Below, one piece after another: positions 31,068 to 36,610 of a stretch of DNA of 36,610 nucleotides. The DNA lies in assembly GCA_903847405.1 (NCBI GenBank), contig CAINDP010000043.1:1-36610 (forward strand). Reading direction: 5' to 3'. The stretch comes from an uncultured Myxococcales bacterium. Lineage in GTDB: Bacteria > Myxococcota_A > UBA9042 > DTJE01. A model generated the notes under the pieces. It was not told where the DNA came from. It was given only the letters and a program-made list of their open reading frames with translations, and searched no databases. The first letter of the stretch is position 1, and each line of letters begins with the position of its first letter. A program made the position numbers and the translations under genes.

Positions 31068-32234
31068 TCAGGGCGCTACGGGCTCGAAGCCGGTGACCTT
31101 GGCCGTGGCCAGCGTGTAGGACAGGCACACGGAGGCGGCGTCGCCGGGGAGCTCCTTCGTCTTGGCAACGAAGGTCCCGTCGCCGACCTGGTGCAGGTCG
31201 AACAGCAGGTTCATGGCGGAGGTGGCAACCTTCAGGTAGGAGCAGAAGTCGGGCTTGGCGTTGGCGGGGGCCGCGTCGCAGGAAGCCTGCAGCTTGGCGA
31301 TCGCCGTCTCGAGCTGCTGCTTGGTCAGGACGCCGGACAGGACGCCTTCGGTCGCCGCGAAGCCGTTGGCAGTGCCGCCGGCGGTGAGGTTGGCCTTGAC
31401 CTTCGCCTGGATGAGGGTCGCGTCGATGACCAGGCCCTCGGAGATCGGAATGGACAGCTGGAATTCGGACGGACCGGCGGACATGGCGCCAGCAACGATC
31501 TTGGCACCGGGGAAGAAGATCATGGGCTGGCAGATTTCGGTGATGTAGGAGGTCTCCTGGACGAAGAAGTCGCCCGTGGTCGTCGGGGGCGTCGTCGAGG
31601 AGGCGCCCAGCAGGCCGTTCAACTGGAAGGAGGCGGTGTTCAGGAAGTCGGTCACGCCGGCCAACTCGAACAGGATGGCGATGTCGCCACCGCTGACGGC
31701 GTCGGCGAGGGGCCCATTGACCTGACCGGCCAGGCCCTTGAGGCCGTTGTCGCCGAGGGAGTCGCCGGTGTAGTCGAAGCACAGGGACTTGACGACCGCG
31801 GCGTCGGCCGGGGTGGTCAGGGAGGCGATGGCGCCCGTCGGGCCCCACGCGGTGGGCTTGTCAACGGCCCAGTCGCACTTGTCGACGCACGTGCCGGTCA
31901 GCTCGGAGCAGGCCTTGGTCGCGTCGCACGTGCCGCACGAGCCGCCGTCGCAGCCGTTGGAGCCGCACACGCGGTCGGTGCAGTTGGGGACGCAGGGGAC
32001 GTCGACGGGGATGTCTTCGACAACGGGGATGTCGGTGACGACCGGAACGTCGCTTTCGGGAACGTCGCGCTCGACGTCGGTTCCGGGGACGTCGACGGCC
32101 GGAACGTCGGTCGTCGGGTTGTCCACGGCCGGCGTATCGGTCGTGACCGTGGTGTCGTCGCTGCTGCAGGCCGCCCAGCCCGTCAGCGCCGCCGTCGCGA
32201 GCAGCACCGTGAACATTTTCGTAGCACGATTCAT
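31068..32234 (-). CDS. Secreted lipoprotein with DVP-rich linker and Cys-rich motif
   Basis: A 388-residue predicted lipoprotein; Cys23 (WAAC) is the likely lipidated residue. The linker to about residue 85 is built from repeated Asp-Val-Pro units (DVPAVDVPGTDVERDVPESD). Then comes CVPNCTDRVCGSNGCDGGSC, a Cys-rich motif frequent in secreted Myxococcota proteins, where it probably forms disulphides. The remaining 270 residues form a beta-rich domain without a recognisable active site. The start is ATG 32234 with GGGAGGG upstream; an upstream in-frame ATG (32249) lies before this Shine-Dalgarno and is less likely. A promoter is proposed at 32297-32324. Confidence 0.85.
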   Translation of the reverse strand: MNRATKMFTVLLATAALTGWAACSSDDTTVTTDTPAVDNPTTDVPAVDVPGTDVERDVPESDVPVVTDIPVVEDIPVDVPCVPNCTDRVCGSNGCDGGSCGTCDATKACSELTGTCVDKCDWAVDKPTAWGPTGAIASLTTPADAAVVKSLCFDYTGDSLGDNGLKGLAGQVNGPLADAVSGGDIAILFELAGVTDFLNTASFQLNGLLGASSTTPPTTTGDFFVQETSYITEICQPMIFFPGAKIVAGAMSAGPSEFQLSIPISEGLVIDATLIQAKVKANLTAGGTANGFAATEGVLSGVLTKQQLETAIAKLQASCDAAPANAKPDFCSYLKVATSAMNLLFDLHQVGDGTFVAKTKELPGDAASVCLSYTLATAKVTGFEPVAP

Positions 32235-32296
32235 GTAAAACCCTCCCAACTAGACTGACAAACGGTTCCCAAGCCCTGCCCGTGAACCGCGGAGAT

Positions 32297-32324
32297 GTTA
32301 AACGAATCGTGATCCACGTTGCAA
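32297..32324 (-). promoter_or_regulatory. Probable promoter of DVP lipoprotein gene
   Basis: Minus strand: TTGCAA (32324-32319), 16-bp spacer, TTTAAC (32302-32297), 4/6 matches each to the sigma70 hexamers. The transcript would have a leader of about 55 bases. The DNA around it is locally A+T-rich, unlike the flanks. Confidence 0.5.
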
Positions 32325-32486
32325 GCATATTTTCCTGCGGGGTCAGGCGGAATGCCGCGTTGCGGCTCAATTCCGTGTGGACGGCCCCCTTTCGGCGCGC
32401 CAATTGCTATCCTAGGGCATCTTCGACGGGCCTTCAGGGTGGCGCGGGATCCGGCAAAACACCTCGGCAGGTCGCCCGGTATTCGG

Positions 32487-35400
32487 GTGGTGCCGAATGC
32501 AGCGCGATTCGCCGCGCTGGTCCTGCTGGCGCTCCTGGCCGCGTGCGCTCCGGGTTCCGGGAATCCGGCCGGCACCGACCGCTGGTCATCCGGCGAGATC
32601 CCCGACGGGTCCGGGCCGGAAACGGCGGATCCGGGCATCGACACGCCGGCCGCCGATCCGGGGGCGGCATCCTTTGAAACGTTCGAACTTCCTGCGGGCG
32701 ATTCCGACGTGCCGGCTGCGGCCGACGCGGTGGCGGACGCTTCGGCGGGCCTGACCCTGGCCTCCGTGGCGCCGGCCGAGGGCCCGGCCCGGCAGTCCAC
32801 CACCGTGACGATCCGGGGCACCGGGTTCAAGGACGGGATGGAAGTCTTCTTCGGGACCCGGAAGGGGCTGTACCCGTTCGTGCTGTCGTCGAAATCCGCC
32901 AACGTGACCGTCCCGCCGGGGGATGCGGGCGTGATCGACGTTCGCGTGGTCCTGCCCGACGGCTCCGCGGCGGTCCTGCCCGGGGCGTTCCGGTACCGGG
33001 GTGCCTTGACCCTCGCCGGGATCGAACCCGCGACGGGTCCCTCGGGCGGCGGCACCCCGGTGACGATCCGGGGGGCGGGCTTCCTGGACGGCCCCACCTT
33101 CCTGTTCGGAGGCCGCGAGGCCCCTGTCGTCACCGTGATCGACGACGGGACGGCCCTCGTCGTGACCCCGCCCGGCGATCCGGGCCCGGTTCCCGTGGTG
33201 GCGCTGGCCGGTGAAGGCCGGGCGCGCCTGGAGGACGGCTTCACCTTCCAGTCCGAGGGCACGCCCCCCGCCGGCGCCGGGCTGGCCGTAGTGTCCTGCT
33301 CGCCGCCTTCGGGGCCGCCCCAGGGCGGGACGTCGATCACGATCGTCGGCACGGGCTTCCGTCCGGAGGCCTCGGTGCGCGTCGGCGCCCTGCCGGCCCT
33401 GGACGTCACGGTCGTTTCCCCGACGATGATCACGGCCCGCACGGCCCCGGGCAGCCCCGGTCCGGCCCGGATCCTGGTCCGGCAGATCGGGGGTGGCGCC
33501 TGGCGGGACGGCGCCTTCGAGTATTCCGCCCCGGGCGGTCCCGCCATCACGACCGTGGATCCCGACGAGGGTGCCTGGGCCGGCGGCACGCTGGTCCGCC
33601 TGCAGGGCCGGAACCTGGCCGGCGTGCGCCGGGTTTTTTTCGGGGGCGTGGAGGCCACGGATGTCCGGGTCGTGTCGTCGGTGCAGGTCCAGGTGCGGAC
33701 GCCGGCGGCCTCGGAAACGGGGCCCGTCGCGGTCATGGTCGTCGGTGACGGCGCGGACCTGGGCGCGAACTTCACGTATTTCGATCCCTACCTGCCCGGC
33801 GGCGGAACCTGGGGCGGCCCGGCGCGGGACGCGCTGAACGTCCACGTCACCAACGGGTTCACGGGAAGGGGCCTGGAGGACGCCTACGTCATCGTCGGCG
33901 ACGACCCCCATACCCGGTTCCAGGGCCGGACCGACCGTCGCGGCCAGATCACGCTGTCCGACGTCGGGCTGCGGGGGCCCCTGGTCGTGACCGTCGCCAA
34001 GGAAGCGTTCACGGTCGCGACGATCGCCGGGTTCGACGCCCGGAACGTGACCCTGACGATCAGCCCGGCCGCATCCCCCGAAAGCCCCGTGTCCCCGCCC
34101 GGCGTGATCGGCCCCAACAGCATCTGCACCGTCCGGGGCCGCGTGAAGGACTACGGGAAGTACCTGGTCAAGCCGCCGTGGGTCGAGGGCATCCCTTACG
34201 TGCAGTGCGGGATCACCGCCTCCAACCTGTTCGGCGGCGTGGCGGACCCGGGACCGAAGGCTTCCCCCGACGCCGAGGGGCGGTTTGAAATCCTGTCGCG
34301 TCCGGGGATCTTCGGCGTCCAGTGCCAGATGATGGTCGTGGATCCCTCGAAGGGGTGGGCCGCGCCGCTGCGCATGGGCCTGGTCCGTCGCGTGTCGTGC
34401 AAGGGCGGCGAAGTGGTCGAGGGGATCACCGTGTCGCTGGACGTCGAAACCGACGCCGAACTATGGGTCGCCACCAGTCCCCCGCCCCCCCATCCCATGG
34501 GCGCCGGCAGCCCGGTCTTCATGGGCGGCTGGGAGCTGGGCGAGGACGGCTGGCTGACCCTGCTTCAAAGGTACGTGCGCAAGGCGACCCGCACCCTGTT
34601 CGTCAGCCAGCCGCGTTCGTTCGACCCGCCGCTGGACGGTCCGGGCTACTCGTTCTACGTCACGTCCTCGTCGGCCACGCCGATGGGGATTCCCTACACC
34701 AGCGTCCTCGCCACGGGCGTGCCCGCCATCGGGCCCTGGCCGGTCCTGGTGGAGGACGGCCAGGGATTCGCGTCCGTGCCCACGGGCCTGCGCCGCCAGA
34801 TCACGGCGATGATCCCCCTGGCCGGGGGCCGCGCCCTGGCCGCCGACGCGGGCGGCGCCACCTGGGAGTTCGACGGCACGGCGTTCCAGGTGGGACCGTA
34901 CCGGACGTCCCGGTCGATCTACGGCCTGTGGGGCGACACGGCGTCGGACTTCTGGGTCGTGGGCGCCCGGGGGATGGCGCGGCACGTGGTGGACGGGGTG
35001 GCCAGCGACACGCCGGCGGCGGTGTCCACGGATTTCCTGGGGGTTTCGGGCGACGGCGCCGGCGGGGTGTCGATCGCCGCGGGGCCGCTGCTGCTGCGCT
35101 TGAACGGCGGCCAGTTCGTGCCGGAAAACCTGCCGGCGGGGACCGATGCCCGGGCCGTCCGGCGCTTCCCCGACGGCGAGATCGTGGCGGCGGGGAACGG
35201 CGGCTCGGTCCTGATGGGGCGTTCGGGGGACGTGTTCGGTGTGGTGCGGCCCATCGCCCGCGATCTGAAGGCCGTGGCGGGGCTGGATCGGGGGGAGGTC
35301 TGGATCGTCGGCGATCGCGGTGCGGTCATCCGGGTCGGCCGCGACGACATCACGGCCGTGACGGCCCCCGGCGAACCGGACCTGGCCGGCGTGGTCGTCC

Positions 35401-35921
35401 TGGGACCGTCGAACATCCTGGCCTTCGGTCCGGGGGGGACGATCCTCCACTATGACGGGACGCACTTCACGGACCGGTCGCGGCCGGACCTGGACGTTGA
35501 CCTGATGGCCGGCGCCTCGGCGGGAGGCCGGGTGGTCCTGGCCGGTCGGCACTACCTGGAGGTTCCGCGCTTCCTGCCCTTCCCCGACGTGCTGGCCCCG
35601 GCCGAGGGCGCCCCGTGGGACGGCCGGCGCCTGTCCTGGATCCTGGGGGGCGCATCTCCGGAGGCTTCCTATTCCCAGGCCCTGCTGACCAGCTCCAGCG
35701 GCGCCGGTTTCTGGGTCGTGTTCGCCGGAGGCGACGTGCGGGACGTTTCCCTGCCGGACCTGTCCTTCGTGCTGGGCAGGAGCCCCGTGCCCGCCGGGAC
35801 CAAGCGCATGAACCTGACGGTGGTCCGTGCCCCCGGGTTCGACATCGACCGGTACGGATACCAGGATTTGAACTTCTACGATCGCGAGGCCTTCGCCGTG
35901 GCCCTGACGACGTTCCCGTGA
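32487..35921 (+). CDS. Large secreted lipoprotein with four IPT/TIG domains and propeller-like C-terminus
   Basis: About 1144 residues. The signal peptide VPNAARFAALVLLALLAAC gives lipidated Cys20 if the GTG at 32487 is the start; an in-frame GTG at 32439 is possible but gives a long n-region, and the ribosome binding site is weak for both. Four IPT/TIG Ig-like repeats follow, each starting like (S/E)PxxGPxxGGTxVTIxGxGF, with the fourth more divergent (GTLVRLQGRNL). After these come two carboxypeptidase-regulatory-type beta domains (LNVHVTNGFTGRGLEDAYV; TVRGRVKDYGKYL). The last 400 residues have repeated W and G-rich strands such as IYGLWGDTASDFWVVG and GEVWIVGDRGAVIRVG, as in beta-propellers. 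It is probably a surface adhesin or scaffold; ligand unknown. Confidence 0.85.
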   Translation: MVPNAARFAALVLLALLAACAPGSGNPAGTDRWSSGEIPDGSGPETADPGIDTPAADPGAASFETFELPAGDSDVPAAADAVADASAGLTLASVAPAEGPARQSTTVTIRGTGFKDGMEVFFGTRKGLYPFVLSSKSANVTVPPGDAGVIDVRVVLPDGSAAVLPGAFRYRGALTLAGIEPATGPSGGGTPVTIRGAGFLDGPTFLFGGREAPVVTVIDDGTALVVTPPGDPGPVPVVALAGEGRARLEDGFTFQSEGTPPAGAGLAVVSCSPPSGPPQGGTSITIVGTGFRPEASVRVGALPALDVTVVSPTMITARTAPGSPGPARILVRQIGGGAWRDGAFEYSAPGGPAITTVDPDEGAWAGGTLVRLQGRNLAGVRRVFFGGVEATDVRVVSSVQVQVRTPAASETGPVAVMVVGDGADLGANFTYFDPYLPGGGTWGGPARDALNVHVTNGFTGRGLEDAYVIVGDDPHTRFQGRTDRRGQITLSDVGLRGPLVVTVAKEAFTVATIAGFDARNVTLTISPAASPESPVSPPGVIGPNSICTVRGRVKDYGKYLVKPPWVEGIPYVQCGITASNLFGGVADPGPKASPDAEGRFEILSRPGIFGVQCQMMVVDPSKGWAAPLRMGLVRRVSCKGGEVVEGITVSLDVETDAELWVATSPPPPHPMGAGSPVFMGGWELGEDGWLTLLQRYVRKATRTLFVSQPRSFDPPLDGPGYSFYVTSSSATPMGIPYTSVLATGVPAIGPWPVLVEDGQGFASVPTGLRRQITAMIPLAGGRALAADAGGATWEFDGTAFQVGPYRTSRSIYGLWGDTASDFWVVGARGMARHVVDGVASDTPAAVSTDFLGVSGDGAGGVSIAAGPLLLRLNGGQFVPENLPAGTDARAVRRFPDGEIVAAGNGGSVLMGRSGDVFGVVRPIARDLKAVAGLDRGEVWIVGDRGAVIRVGRDDITAVTAPGEPDLAGVVVLGPSNILAFGPGGTILHYDGTHFTDRSRPDLDVDLMAGASAGGRVVLAGRHYLEVPRFLPFPDVLAPAEGAPWDGRRLSWILGGASPEASYSQALLTSSSGAGFWVVFAGGDVRDVSLPDLSFVLGRSPVPAGTKRMNLTVVRAPGFDIDRYGYQDLNFYDREAFAVALTTFP

Positions 35922-35987
35922 TCGGCCTCCAGGGAAGACCTGTCGCATCCGTCTGCGCACTCGAAGGTGAAGGTCCAAAAGGGAATC

Positions 35988-36016
35988 TTGACAAGGCGTT
36001 CGCCGCTCGGTACTCT
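35988..36016 (+). promoter_or_regulatory. Probable promoter of RRM gene
   Basis: TTGACA (35988-35993), 17-bp spacer, TACTCT (36011-36016). The -35 is perfect, the -10 moderate. The transcript would have a leader of about 225 bases. Confidence 0.6.
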
Positions 36017-36247
36017 TTCTTCGATCATTGGAGGCGGACGTCTCAGCCTTGGCTCGGAATTCTCCCCCGAATCTCTCCACGACTCAGTTCTTCAGAAGCG
36101 ATAAGTCTTATCTTCGTTCGGGTTTGAAGGCGTTCCATCGGGCGTCGGATGTGCCGGAAGCCGCATCGTGCGGCGACCTCCAGGCTCGCGAAGGGCGGGC
36201 AGCCGACCGGGCGGCAGGGTTCCCGGGAGTGTTCCGCGGAGGGGTTC
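36017..36247 (+). promoter_or_regulatory. Long 5' leader of RRM gene with stem-loop
   Basis: Between the promoter and the ATG at 36248 no convincing gene is seen. A short palindrome GATAAG-T-CTTATC (36099-36111), flanked by GAAGC and TTCG, forms a stem-loop in an A+T-richer patch. Long structured leaders are common for cold-induced RNA-binding genes, where they act as thermal switches; this is by analogy only. Confidence 0.4.
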
Positions 36248-36610
36248 ATGGGTAACAAGCTGTTCTTCGGGGGCCTGGCGTGGGGAACGACCGAGGCGAC
36301 GCTGCGCACCGCGTGCGCCAGTTTCGGCGACGTCGAGGAAGTCCGCATCGTGAACGACCGGGAGACCGGGCGCTCCAAGGGCTTCGGATTCGTGACGTTC
36401 GCGACGGAGGAGTCGGCCAACAAGTGCAAGGCCGAACTCGACGGCACGATCCTCGATGGCCGGTCGATCAAGGTGGACCATCCGCGTGAGCGCGAAGATC
36501 GTCCGCGCGGCAGCTTCGGCGGCGGCGGCGGCGGCGGCGGGTACGGCGGCGGTGGCGGCGGCTACGGCGGCGGCGGCAGCAGCGGCGGCGGCGGCTACGG
36601 CGGCGGCAGC
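36248..36610 (+). CDS. Glycine-rich RRM RNA-binding protein, 3' end cut by window edge
   Basis: 121 codons are seen, no stop. The RRM domain has RNP2 as KLFFGGL (4-10) and RNP1 as KGFGFVTF (44-51), with the usual spacing. From about residue 87 the tail is RPRGSFGGGG and then Gly-rich with interspersed Tyr and Ser (GGYGGGG, GGSSGGGG). Such proteins bind single-stranded RNA and are frequently induced by cold; the tail promotes condensation. The start is ATG 36248, with GGAGGGG just upstream. The gene is preceded by a promoter and a 230-base leader. Confidence 0.92.
   Translation, partial: MGNKLFFGGLAWGTTEATLRTACASFGDVEEVRIVNDRETGRSKGFGFVTFATEESANKCKAELDGTILDGRSIKVDHPREREDRPRGSFGGGGGGGGYGGGGGGYGGGGSSGGGGYGGGS

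Noticed and set aside
36028-36255. 75-codon frame in the leader of the RRM gene
   Set aside because: No domain or plausible ribosome binding site, and it overlaps the RRM start; more likely leader sequence.
36510-36610. GGC triplet repeat at the window end
   Set aside because: It encodes the Gly-rich tail of the RRM protein, with Tyr and Ser codons interspersed.

Overview
The window is high-G+C bacterial DNA with dense, mostly unidirectional gene blocks, GGAGG-type ribosome binding sites and no rRNA, tRNA or CRISPR that I can see. Several features point to Myxococcota or a related deltaproteobacterial lineage: a Ser/Thr kinase fused to a PilZ-like domain, several large secreted lipoproteins with Asp/Val/Pro-rich linkers after the lipidated Cys, MopE-type and thrombospondin-type-3 calcium/copper-binding repeats, IPT/TIG repeats, and the Cys-rich 'CGxxGCxGGxCGxC' signature. 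This lineage call is inference, not proof.

Layout. (1) 1-5343, minus strand: truncated OmpA-like envelope protein, kinase-PilZ protein, a CTP-dependent lipid kinase (dolichol/phytol/diacylglycerol kinase fold), and a TSP3-repeat lipoprotein. (2) 5449-8598: small Pmp3-type membrane protein, DUF2147 protein, family I CoA-transferase, and a Cys-rich hypothetical protein. (3) 8855-17489, plus strand: an eleven-gene, tightly coupled operon behind a sigma70-like promoter, encoding ACP, AcpS, hotdog thioesterase, KAS II, KAS III-like protein, malonyltransferase-like protein, 3-hydroxyacyl-CoA-dehydrogenase-like protein, two crotonases, a second degenerate AcpS-like protein and a cobalamin-binding-type radical SAM enzyme. 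(4) 17522-21826, minus strand: MopE-like lipoprotein, a second such radical SAM enzyme and a small membrane protein. (5) 22289-26164: GH9 glycosidase lipoprotein and, convergent, a polyprenyl-phosphate sugar transferase. (6) 26427-36610: lipoproteins, DUF507, YqeY, a class A PBP, a large IPT/TIG lipoprotein and a truncated Gly-rich RRM protein.

The most interesting unit is region 3. It looks like a dissociated fatty-acid/polyketide-like pathway running on an ACP. Beta-keto reduction and dehydration would be done by beta-oxidation-type enzymes (HAD and crotonases) instead of FabG and FabZ. The single KAS II keeps all catalytic residues. The malonyltransferase-like protein has lost the Arg that holds the malonyl carboxylate, the KAS III-like protein keeps Cys but lacks the His and Asn of the triad, and the second AcpS-like protein lacks the metal-binding Glu. 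These look like coordinated changes of substrate or chemistry, with a radical SAM enzyme as a tailoring step. I do not recognise the product.

Two non-coding observations connect to this cluster. An 81-bp element (76/81 identical) lies directly upstream of both the lipid kinase gene and the degenerate AcpS gene. Its ends can pair and mask the Shine-Dalgarno sequence in both copies. Separately, a 46-bp relic of the 3' end of the first radical SAM gene sits at the 3' end of the second one. It differs only at three synonymous positions, which suggests that the MopE-like lipoprotein gene now separates two formerly adjacent convergent genes.
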